From: Mucilaginibacter geliditolerans
GTDB lineage: Bacteria; Bacteroidota; Bacteroidia; Sphingobacteriales; Sphingobacteriaceae
Assembly (NCBI RefSeq): GCF_014200495.1
Contig: NZ_JACHBY010000005.1
Coordinates: 186,001 to 250,000 of the forward strand
DNA length: 64,000 nucleotides
Direction: 5' to 3'
Program-made: the position numbers and the translations under genes
Part shown: positions 54,581 to 62,763 of the stretch, in pieces
How positions within the stretch are numbered: the stretch's first letter is position 1
Layout of the letters: the number at the start of each line of letters is the position of its first letter
Notes under the pieces: model-generated
What the model was told of the DNA's origin: nothing
What the model saw: the letters and a program-made list of their open reading frames with translations, nothing else
Database searches by the model: none

Positions 54581-55450
54581 ATGAAGACGATAGCTATTTT
54601 ATTATTCACAGGCTTACTTTCTTTTTTGGTTACAGGGGATGTTACTATGAACCTGGTAAAGGAAACAACCATTGATTCATTGGGTGCCTGCCAGGGCGTA
54701 TCCATTCAGCATGGAAAAGCTTTATTATATGGCGATAGGGAAGTAGGCATGATCAGGCAATTCTCGTTTGATCATGATACCTTAACTTACGACCATAAAG
54801 AATGTAAGCTTACTGTTAATGGCAAAAATGTGATCAATCATCCTACCGGTGTGGCTTACCACGGCAACCTGCCTGTTTTTATGGGAAATTCTGTTAAACC
54901 TGCGCCGGGAGAAAAAGCTTGGAAGGCAATGATCTATTGCATTAACTGGGCTGGGTTATGGAAAACAGGAACGCTTGACGGTGGTAACCTGTTGAAAACC
55001 ATTAGTGATGACGCCTGTATACAAGGCACCCGCCCTGAATATGTTGAATATCAGCATAAATGGTATGTGGCCACAGCTGATTATGGCAATCATGGTAACG
55101 AGGTACGTTTATACGACCCTGAACGTTTAAGCCATTGCTCAAAAACAAGCGAACCGGGTGTGCTCTACAAAAAATTCACCTGCACACCATGGGTGCAAAA
55201 CCTTTACTGGATTGCAGATAAAGGAATAATTGTACTAATACAAAACCAGATAGAGGGCCGCAAATGGCGCTTTACTTATGTCGATTTGGAGAAATCTATT
55301 CAAACTGGCCAGCAGCAGGTAATTAAAGTAGTTGATGTGGACGAGCGTGCTGATGAACTGGAAGGCTTTGCTTTTAATGGTAAGGATAAGGGCGTAGCTG
55401 TCACCTCATCACGTAAAAAGAACGTTAATTTTATGGATATTAACTGGTAA
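54581..55450 (+). CDS. Secreted hypothetical protein, probable beta-propeller
   Basis: A signal peptide (about 1-19) is followed by strand-turn repeats (GVSIQHGKALLYGDREVGMIRQFSF, GVAYHGNLPVFMGNS, EYVEYQHKWYVATADYGNHGNEVRLYDP, LYWIADKGIIVLIQN). These resemble a six-bladed propeller, though the repeats are not regular enough to assign a family. It has few Cys and no catalytic motif I recognise. It lies 45 bp after the DUF218 gene on the same strand and is followed by a terminator, so it is probably the last gene of the SusCD-associated unit. Confidence 0.7.
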   Translation: MKTIAILLFTGLLSFLVTGDVTMNLVKETTIDSLGACQGVSIQHGKALLYGDREVGMIRQFSFDHDTLTYDHKECKLTVNGKNVINHPTGVAYHGNLPVFMGNSVKPAPGEKAWKAMIYCINWAGLWKTGTLDGGNLLKTISDDACIQGTRPEYVEYQHKWYVATADYGNHGNEVRLYDPERLSHCSKTSEPGVLYKKFTCTPWVQNLYWIADKGIIVLIQNQIEGRKWRFTYVDLEKSIQTGQQQVIKVVDVDERADELEGFAFNGKDKGVAVTSSRKKNVNFMDINW

Positions 55451-55485
55451 ACGCGCCCTCAACCTCGTTTGAGAGCCAATACAAT

Positions 55486-55515
55486 AAATCAGGCCTTTCT
55501 TCCAGGGCCTGATTT
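55486..55515. terminator. Terminator between convergent propeller and receptor genes
   Basis: A 10-bp stem (AAATCAGGCC and complement) with a 10-nt loop, followed by two further T residues after the right arm. It lies between two convergent genes and may serve both. Confidence 0.65.
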
Positions 55516-55564
55516 TTAAATTAACTGATCTTAAGAACGATTGAAGACTTTTGTGCTTATTGAT

Positions 55565-58033
55565 CTATGAAGCATCGTCGATCCGTTTATCCGGCCTGAC
55601 TTCCTTTTTCCTGGGTTGTTTTGAGGGGCTGGCGCTACTGCCAAAACGATAGGAAAAAGTTAATGTAGCCCTTGAGCCTACTGTGCGCCGTTCAAAATCG
55701 AGTAACAGATCATCGCTGCTTCTTAGAAATGCCCATTTCCTGCTGTTAAAAATATCATTGGCGTTAAAAATTAGCGAGGCCCTGTTCCCTGGCAAGTCAT
55801 ACTTTGCAGCGGCATCCATGCCAAATACCGCCCGGTTTTTGTCCTGTACAATCATATCCGGTGCCCGGTAATCCGCGCGGATTTGCAGTGATATTCTTTC
55901 CGGGAGGGATACATTACTGGTGACGTTTGCATTCCAGCTAAGGCCGGTGTTGTGGGCAATGCCAAATTGGGGAGCCGCGTCATTATCCCGTTCATAAATA
56001 TTTGTATTGGCTGTAAAGTCCCATCCTTTAACCAGATCAAAATGGCCAATCAGTTCAAGTCCGGTAGTAGTTGAGCGCTTTAAATTTTGAGCAGTTGTTA
56101 TCACCACGCCGTCAACCGGGTCGCTCTCTATATGTTTAATTACATTATTAATCTGGTTGTAATATATGCCGGATGTAAATGATATGTTTTCCCAGGTTTT
56201 GTTGTAATCCAGTTCTAAGGAATTGATACTTTCGGGCCTTAAAGCCGGATTACCCCTTTCGTAATTTACCGGATCGGAAAAATCGGTGGCTGAGTTCAAT
56301 TCCCGCGCGGTAGGCCGTGAAACCCGGTTCGTAAACGTGAACTGCAGCTGACTGTTATTTTCAAGTTTTTCCGTTAGCAGCACACTCGGATATAAACCCT
56401 TACTCGGAACTTTTACAGGATCAGCAAATAAGGAATTGTTTGCATCATAACTCCTGAAGGTAGCATTCAGGTGGCTGTCTTCTGCCCTTAAACCTAACTG
56501 GTAGCTAAAATCAGCAATATGGTCCCGATAGTTCAGATAGACGGCATGCACCTGATTATTACTGCTGAAAAAACTGGTGAAATCATAAACCGGAAACTCG
56601 CCGGTACCGGTAACACCATAGGCATACTGGTTGTTATTGCCCAGTGTGATCTGACTGCGGTAACCGGCTGAGAACTGGCCCGTTTTACCCACCGGCAAAA
56701 TGTAATCCGCCTGTATGTTATAATTGGTAGCATTATTCCTTATATCGCTTATCAGTGGCGTATCTAGGGGAAGTGCTTTTTGCCCGTTAACGTTTATAAG
56801 ATGTGTTTGATATTCCTGGAAATTACGAAAATTGCCATAGGCATAAGAAAAGTTGAAAGTAAGTTCCTCTTTAGGCTTTTTAAAATGCTGACTATAATCC
56901 ACATCCAGTTCATAACTGTTGCCATTGTTATTAGTGGTGTTATTGCGTGTACTTGACTGTACAGGGAGGCTGTTTGCAGCCAGGTTATCAATACTTAAAA
57001 CCTCATCACGATGAGTATTGCGTAAGTTGAGGCTGCCCGAAATACCCAATATGCTTTTCGGTGCTAATGAATAATCAATCCCGGCTTTTAAAAACTGGAT
57101 CTTGTTCCTGGTAACGGATGGAAATGTTTCGTTGGAATAACGAACGGAATCGGTAGGTTTCAGGAATGTCATGTATTGAAAGCCATTGCTATAAGTATTT
57201 CCATTTTTAACACTATAGTTTCCGTACAGGTTTACCTTGCCGCTTTGGTAACTCAGATTTGCACTTCCGTTATAGTTATCGCGGGTGCCGCCACCAAGGT
57301 CTACTGAACCGTTTAACCCGGGTCTGCTGTTCTTTTTAAGGATGATATTGATAATGCCCTCACCATTAGCATCATATTTAGCTGACGGATTGGCGATCAC
57401 CTCTATGCTTTCAATTGAGCTGGCCGGTATGGATTGAAGAATCTGGGTAATATCGCCATTTGCAATAACCGAGGGTTTGCCATCAACCAGTACTTTAACG
57501 CCGGTCGACCCGCGCAGGCTTACATTACCATTGCCATCAATTTGCAGGGTGGGGACGTTTTGTAACAGATCTGCTGCATTGCCACCTTTGCTCACCAGGC
57601 TTTGATTAACTGAGAATACTTTTTTGCCATCGATGTTTTGCAGCGCCGCTTTTTTGCCCGTAACCACTACTTCTTTCAGCGAGGTATTTTTTGAGGGTTT
57701 CATCATCAGTTCACCCATATTTAAATTACCGGTTGCCGGGCTGATAATAATGTTCTCTTTCAGCATATCTTCGTAGCCAACATAAGCTATCCGCAGCGTA
57801 AATGTCCCGGCAGGTAAATTTTCAAGCACGAAATTGCCGTTTATGTCGGTTTGTACCCCTTTAACTGTGGCTTTTGTATGCGGATCGGATAAAGCTACGG
57901 TTACGAACGGGATGTTTTCATGGGTAAGGGTATCCTTGACTGTCCCGGTTATTTTTTTGTTATTCTGACCATATGCTGCAACAGCCATCATTAGTATTAG
58001 TGTCGCTGCCATTTTCATTTTAAGTAATTTCAT
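55565..58033 (-). CDS. TonB-dependent receptor-like outer membrane protein (OMP_b-brl family)
   Basis: The ATG at 58033 is preferred to a TTG seven codons upstream because it leads straight into the signal peptide (MKLLKMKMAATLILMMAVAAYGQ-like). A carboxypeptidase-like domain (about 27-115) precedes a plug (ADLLQNVPTLQIDGNGNVSLRG, VKVLVDGKPSVIANG, NPSAKYDANGEGIINIIL) and a barrel with the OMP_b-brl signature SRPTARELN. The C-terminus carries a basic KQPRKKEVRPDKRID tail after the barrel. It resembles the protein at 12122-14575 in type. It is divergent from the LytS/LytTR pair and is its probable target. Ligand unknown. Confidence 0.88.
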   Translation of the reverse strand: MKLLKMKMAATLILMMAVAAYGQNNKKITGTVKDTLTHENIPFVTVALSDPHTKATVKGVQTDINGNFVLENLPAGTFTLRIAYVGYEDMLKENIIISPATGNLNMGELMMKPSKNTSLKEVVVTGKKAALQNIDGKKVFSVNQSLVSKGGNAADLLQNVPTLQIDGNGNVSLRGSTGVKVLVDGKPSVIANGDITQILQSIPASSIESIEVIANPSAKYDANGEGIINIILKKNSRPGLNGSVDLGGGTRDNYNGSANLSYQSGKVNLYGNYSVKNGNTYSNGFQYMTFLKPTDSVRYSNETFPSVTRNKIQFLKAGIDYSLAPKSILGISGSLNLRNTHRDEVLSIDNLAANSLPVQSSTRNNTTNNNGNSYELDVDYSQHFKKPKEELTFNFSYAYGNFRNFQEYQTHLINVNGQKALPLDTPLISDIRNNATNYNIQADYILPVGKTGQFSAGYRSQITLGNNNQYAYGVTGTGEFPVYDFTSFFSSNNQVHAVYLNYRDHIADFSYQLGLRAEDSHLNATFRSYDANNSLFADPVKVPSKGLYPSVLLTEKLENNSQLQFTFTNRVSRPTARELNSATDFSDPVNYERGNPALRPESINSLELDYNKTWENISFTSGIYYNQINNVIKHIESDPVDGVVITTAQNLKRSTTTGLELIGHFDLVKGWDFTANTNIYERDNDAAPQFGIAHNTGLSWNANVTSNVSLPERISLQIRADYRAPDMIVQDKNRAVFGMDAAAKYDLPGNRASLIFNANDIFNSRKWAFLRSSDDLLLDFERRTVGSRATLTFSYRFGSSASPSKQPRKKEVRPDKRIDDAS

Positions 58034-58332
58034 GAACCGATTTTTGATGCTCAAAGCTGTTTCTTACAAACAGTTTTCAATAATCAATTCGATACTGTTC
58101 GTTCTATTTTCAACCAGGAAAGCGATTTATCCGGTAACGTGAGTTTTCTCATCGTTTTGGTGTTTATCTGAATTTTGCAGGTAATTACAGGGAATAATGG
58201 GCTAACTGTATAAAGGAGTGCCTGAAAATAGAAAAGGTTGGTATTTTTGAAGATGAACAGCTGATAAACAGTAATGAATAAATAATTCGTGCCATAGCGG
58301 ACTGATTCTTTATCTTAAAACAAAAAACTCTG

Positions 58333-59349
58333 ATGGAAATATCGAGGTACAGACCGGGTATCATTCAGCTCCAGGTGCTGATTTGGGCGGCTGTGCTATT
58401 GTTAATCTTTTTTTCGCTGTTGCCGATGGATGGCCTGCTGAAATCAGTCATATATACGATAGTCAACACAGCATCGTACGCCATCATTATTTATGGGAAT
58501 ATTCTGGTCTTATATCCGGTGTTTTATCAAAAAAGAAGGTTTGTTTGGTACGGCATAACGGTAACGCTTTTTTTGATCGCCACTGGTGTTTTAAGGGGAT
58601 ATGCATCTATAATACTTTATCAGCATTTTTTATTGATAAAAGCAAATCCTGTAAATTTGCTTGCACTGCTCGGTTATGTCCCGGGCGGCGTGCTGATCTA
58701 TATCCTGAGCCTGGTTTTTCGTATTGCTATCGCCTACTTCACCTTAAAGCAGCAAACCGAGGAAATCCTTTTGCAGAAAAGCCAGGCTGAGCTCAACTTA
58801 CTCAAATCACAGGTACAGCCACACTTCCTCTTTAATGTGCTGAATAACATTTACTACCGGGTTTATAAAGTTGATCCGCTATCGGCCGGTTTAATAGAGC
58901 GCCTGTCGGACATTATGCGTTATTTTGTTGATGAAAGCCCAAAAGAAGAAGTACCGGTAGCCACCGAAGTGGCATTCATTGAAAACTATATGGAGCTTGA
59001 AAAAGTCCGTATCAGGCATGGTGCCACTATTAATTTTGAGAAGGTATATAACCCGGAGCTCCGCATTCCGCCCATGTTGCTGATGACCTTTGTAGAAAAT
59101 ATTTTCAAACACGGGATCGATAAATCACGAAGGCAAAATCAGGTAACTATTTCACTGGTGCAGCAAGATGGCTACCTGGTTTTTAAGACCAGTAATCGTA
59201 AGGTGCTTTCGGTGGCAACTAATCAACCTAGCGGATTTGGGATAGTTAACTTAACCAAAAGGCTCAGGATGTTATACGGATCGAAATTTGAACTTAGTAT
59301 TGATCAGGATGGAGAATTATATACTGCATTTTTAAAAATCCCGCTTTAA
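58333..59349 (+). CDS. LytS-type sensor histidine kinase
   Basis: Four transmembrane helices (about 14-31, 37-62, 72-93, 110-135) anchor the protein, with no separate periplasmic domain. The His_kinase domain has LLKSQVQPHFLFNVLNNI with His164, then a GHKL ATPase with MLLMTFVENIFKHGI (N box) and SGFGIVNLTKRL (G box). It overlaps its LytTR regulator by one base. This is the Bacteroidota LytS/LytR-like family; the signal is probably sensed within the membrane. It is divergent from a TonB-dependent receptor across 299 bp. Confidence 0.93.
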   Translation: MEISRYRPGIIQLQVLIWAAVLLLIFFSLLPMDGLLKSVIYTIVNTASYAIIIYGNILVLYPVFYQKRRFVWYGITVTLFLIATGVLRGYASIILYQHFLLIKANPVNLLALLGYVPGGVLIYILSLVFRIAIAYFTLKQQTEEILLQKSQAELNLLKSQVQPHFLFNVLNNIYYRVYKVDPLSAGLIERLSDIMRYFVDESPKEEVPVATEVAFIENYMELEKVRIRHGATINFEKVYNPELRIPPMLLMTFVENIFKHGIDKSRRQNQVTISLVQQDGYLVFKTSNRKVLSVATNQPSGFGIVNLTKRLRMLYGSKFELSIDQDGELYTAFLKIPL

Positions 59350-60059
59350 TGAATTTAAACTGCATAATCATTGATGATGAGCCCGACGCAATTGATCTTG
59401 TGGAGCTGCTGATAAGGCAAAGTACGACATGGACCCTGAAAGCGAAGTGCTATGATGCATTGGAAGCATTAGCATTTTTAAAAAACAACCAGGTTGATTT
59501 TATTTTCCTGGATATTAATATGCCGAAGCTAACAGGTATGGAATTGGCTAGCTTGTTGCCGCCCCAAACCAAAATTGTTTTCACCACGGCTTATTCCGAA
59601 TATGCTGTGGAAAGCTATGCTTTTCAAACAATTGATTACCTGTTGAAACCAATCACCTTAAAACGCTTTCTGGCATCCGTGCAAAAAATAGAACAGTATT
59701 TTTTAAAGTATGAACCGCAACAATTGCCAAATGCCGAACAGAGTCAGGAGTTTTTTTTCGTGAAATCAGGAAAGGTATTAAGGAAAATAGTACTGAAGGA
59801 TATTCTATATTTTGAAGGGGAGAAAGATTATGTAAGATTGGCGACAGGCCAGGAACAATTGCTGATATACCGCCGGTTAAAGGATCTCGAAGAACAATTA
59901 AACCCACCATTTATCAGGGTACACAATTCTTATATCATCAATTATGAACAGCTTAGTAAAATTGAAGATAACCATATTCATATAGCAGACAAACGTATTC
60001 CAATAAGTGAAAAATTCAGAGAGCGGTTTATGGGGCTCATCCAAAAAAATAAGTTTTGA
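59349..60059 (+). CDS. LytTR-family response regulator
   Basis: The receiver domain (1-120) has IIDDEPDA, phosphoacceptor Asp55 in FIFLDINMPK and the Lys in YLLKPI. The LytTR DNA-binding domain (about 135-236) has FFVKSGKVLRKIVLKDILYFEGEKDYV and FIRVHNSYIINYEQLSKIE. LytTR regulators bind pairs of short repeats upstream of targets; the divergent receptor gene is the obvious candidate. It is coupled to the kinase gene by a TAATG overlap. Confidence 0.94.
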   Translation: MNLNCIIIDDEPDAIDLVELLIRQSTTWTLKAKCYDALEALAFLKNNQVDFIFLDINMPKLTGMELASLLPPQTKIVFTTAYSEYAVESYAFQTIDYLLKPITLKRFLASVQKIEQYFLKYEPQQLPNAEQSQEFFFVKSGKVLRKIVLKDILYFEGEKDYVRLATGQEQLLIYRRLKDLEEQLNPPFIRVHNSYIINYEQLSKIEDNHIHIADKRIPISEKFRERFMGLIQKNKF

Positions 60060-60119
60060 CCCCAGTATAAAACAGATTTTATTTTTGTTTTTATAGCCGT
60101 AACAGTTTACCTTTAGCTT

Positions 60120-61562
60120 ATGAAAGAACCTGTTTATATAGGCTTCGCAAATAAGATTGCCGCTATGATTGATAGCGAAATTTATAAGGCTGAAGATAAA
60201 TTGCCCTCATTACGCAGTTTACATAAAGAAAATGGCCTGAGTATAGGGACTATTTTGCAGGCTTTCAATTACTTGATCGATAAAGGGTTAATTATATCCC
60301 GGGAGAAATCGGGGTATTTTGTTAATCACCGCCCCGGTAAAAGGCTGCCATTGCCGCAGGCACTGCCCGTATCTTTATCCGAAAGAAGTGTACATATTGA
60401 CAAGTTGCTGCAAAAGCTGCGGAACGACGGAACCGGCAGAAATTTCGTTTCATTTGCCAATGCCCAGCCCGATCACAGACTGCTGCCTTTTAATAGTATA
60501 AAGCGAGCCATACAGCAAACTTCAAGAGATATCAGCGGTAGTTATTTAATGCTGGAAAGCCGGTATGGTAACAGGCAGCTGCGTGAAGAGATCGCCAAAA
60601 GATCATTCCTTTGGAAAGGTTCAACTCATGCTGATGAATTGATTATTACCAATGGAGCAACGGAAGCAATCCTATGTTGCCTTAAAACTGTAACGAAACC
60701 CGGCGACACCGTTTTAGTACAGGATCCCTGCTATTATGGTGTTATGCAGGTGTTAGAATGCCTGGATCTGAAAATCGCCACGATACCTTCACATCCGGAA
60801 ACTGGCATAGCAGTAAATGATTTTAAAACTGCATGCAAAAAGCTAAATATTAAGGCCTGCGTACTGGTTAGTAATTTTAATAACCCCGACGGCGCGAGTA
60901 TAAGCACAGAAGGAAAAAAACAGATAGCTGAATTTGCGAACACGCATCACATCCCGGTAATTGAAGATGACCTTTACGGAGAGTTATTTTTTAGAGGGAG
61001 CCGACCCGACACGATCAAGGCGTATGATACTGATGGTTGGGTGATGTATTGTAACTCCTTTACCAAAACACTGGTTCCCGGGTTTCGGATAGGCTGGTGT
61101 GCAGCGGGCCGGTTTGCCTACGAAGTGGCCAGGATCAAATCAATGCATAATGGTTCAACCTCCAATTTTGGCCAGCGGGTTGTGCTGCAACTGCTCAGCT
61201 CAGGCTCTTATGAAAGACATCTGCAGAAATTCAGGCTTGAACTGAACAAGAACCTCATCCGCACCACTAACCTTATTGAGCAGCATTTTCCTGAGGGAAC
61301 CAAAGTAACGAGGCCCAATGGGGGGCTGGTTATCTGGGTGGAATTACCTGAAAATATCAATGTCGTAGCTTTTCAGGAAAAGGCTTTTCAGCACGAGGTG
61401 TCCTATGCTCCGGGAGAGATTTTTTCTGCTAAAGGTGATTATCAGCACTATATGCGTATCAGTTATTGTAATTTATGGGAGAACAAAGTGCAAAAAGCGC
61501 TTATTGAACTAGGGCAGTTACTGAGCGGGGTTTATGAAAGCTCCGTTGGGCGAGTTGGATAA
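60120..61562 (+). CDS. MocR-type regulator (GntR HTH + PLP aminotransferase-like domain)
   Basis: The N-terminal GntR winged helix (about 1-70) has IYKAEDKLPSLRSLHKENGLS and SGYFV. The remainder is a fold-type I aminotransferase domain with SRYGNRQLREEIAKR, ITNGATEAI, SNFNNPDG, EDDLYGEL and the PLP lysine K316 in NSFTKTLVPGFRIGW. All principal PLP contacts appear intact, so it could be catalytic as well as regulatory. MocR proteins often regulate amine, amino acid or vitamin B6 pathways. The nearby exported RidA-domain protein makes a role in enamine or amino-acid chemistry possible but this is speculative. Confidence 0.94.
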   Translation: MKEPVYIGFANKIAAMIDSEIYKAEDKLPSLRSLHKENGLSIGTILQAFNYLIDKGLIISREKSGYFVNHRPGKRLPLPQALPVSLSERSVHIDKLLQKLRNDGTGRNFVSFANAQPDHRLLPFNSIKRAIQQTSRDISGSYLMLESRYGNRQLREEIAKRSFLWKGSTHADELIITNGATEAILCCLKTVTKPGDTVLVQDPCYYGVMQVLECLDLKIATIPSHPETGIAVNDFKTACKKLNIKACVLVSNFNNPDGASISTEGKKQIAEFANTHHIPVIEDDLYGELFFRGSRPDTIKAYDTDGWVMYCNSFTKTLVPGFRIGWCAAGRFAYEVARIKSMHNGSTSNFGQRVVLQLLSSGSYERHLQKFRLELNKNLIRTTNLIEQHFPEGTKVTRPNGGLVIWVELPENINVVAFQEKAFQHEVSYAPGEIFSAKGDYQHYMRISYCNLWENKVQKALIELGQLLSGVYESSVGRVG

Positions 61563-61793
61563 TCTGTCATTAATAACGTACTAAGTCACGGCTATCATTC
61601 ATTTTCCACCATAGCTTTTTATGTTATACGGGTGTTACACCAGTATATAATTTAATCGTATAGCGATTGGCTAGTAACGGCTAACCGCTTATTTGTGAGA
61701 TTTTAATCTGTTACTATTAAATATATAGAAACTGTATCTGTTATATTTTAGGGTATTTGATCAAATTTGTGGTGTTCATTTAACCCCCATATC

Positions 61794-62660
61794 ATGAAAA
61801 ATTACACCATTACGCTCTTGTTTTTATTGGTGATATCAGTAAGCAGTAACGCACAAAATACAACTATGAATACTACACAATTAGCAGAAAACACGGTAAG
61901 GAATTTCCTTGAAATTGTTCGTTCCGGAAAATCGCCGGAAAGAGCTTCAGAATTTATGGCAGATTCGGTAAAAGCGCATCAGCTTAATGCGGAGCATCCG
62001 GAAACTATTACCAGAACACCGGAAAATTATACCCAGCATGTCAATGAGTTCCTGCAAAGTTATGGCCATTACCAGTTTGAAGTAACTGAACTTATCGCCA
62101 ACAATGACAAGGTTTATGCACGCTGGAAACAAACCGGGAATCAGACAGGTGATGTTGATGGATTTAAACCCACGGGATTACCGGTAACTGAGATAGGGAG
62201 CGCAGTTTATAGGGTGGCTGCTGGAAAGATAGTTGAATACTGGGTACAGATTGACCGGAAAGGTACAGAAGTACAGCAGCAGAATAATAGCAGCATTAAA
62301 CCCGGTGCAAGCAAAGTTGGTTTGCCTTTTTCGGATGCTTACATCTCCGGTGATGTGTTGTATATATCCGGCCAGATAGGAATAGACCATACCGGTGAAC
62401 TGGTAAACACCGGGTTTGAAGCCGAAGCAACGCAGGTGATGGAAAATCTTGGCAATGTGCTACGAAAAAGCAGGCTTCATTACAAGGACCTGGTTAATGT
62501 AACAATATACCTTACAAGTATGGATAACTATGCTGCACTCAATAAAGTTTACAGCAACTATTTCGGCAAGAAATTCCCGGCGAGGGTATGTATTGCTGTT
62601 AAGGAGTTACCACGCCAGGCACATGTTGAAATTGCGGCAGTAGCAGATTTTAATAACTGA
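61794..62660 (+). CDS. Exported SnoaL-like + RidA-family fusion protein
   Basis: The ATG at 61794 begins a clear signal peptide (MKNYTITLLFLLVISVSSNAQ), so I prefer it to an in-frame ATG nine codons upstream. Residues about 28-160 match a SnoaL-like ester cyclase/NTF2 fold (LAENTVRNFLEIVRSGKSPERASEFMADSV, RWKQTGNQTGD, VYRVAAGKIVEYW). Residues about 170-288 match RidA/YjgF (DAYISGDVLYISGQIG, DLVNVTIYLTSMDNYAAL), with the key Arg in FPARVCIAV and the Glu in HVEIAAVADF that support imine/enamine deaminase activity. RidA proteins are usually cytoplasmic, so export is unusual. The fusion could link two steps on one small molecule. Confidence 0.88.
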   Translation: MKNYTITLLFLLVISVSSNAQNTTMNTTQLAENTVRNFLEIVRSGKSPERASEFMADSVKAHQLNAEHPETITRTPENYTQHVNEFLQSYGHYQFEVTELIANNDKVYARWKQTGNQTGDVDGFKPTGLPVTEIGSAVYRVAAGKIVEYWVQIDRKGTEVQQQNNSSIKPGASKVGLPFSDAYISGDVLYISGQIGIDHTGELVNTGFEAEATQVMENLGNVLRKSRLHYKDLVNVTIYLTSMDNYAALNKVYSNYFGKKFPARVCIAVKELPRQAHVEIAAVADFNN

Positions 62661-62763
62661 TCCCGGTAATTCAATTGGGCAGATATGAAATCATCTTTTT
62701 ATTTCCCATCTGAGCGTGATGACTTTATCCTGGTCAACACGCTTAATCATTAACCGATAAAAC

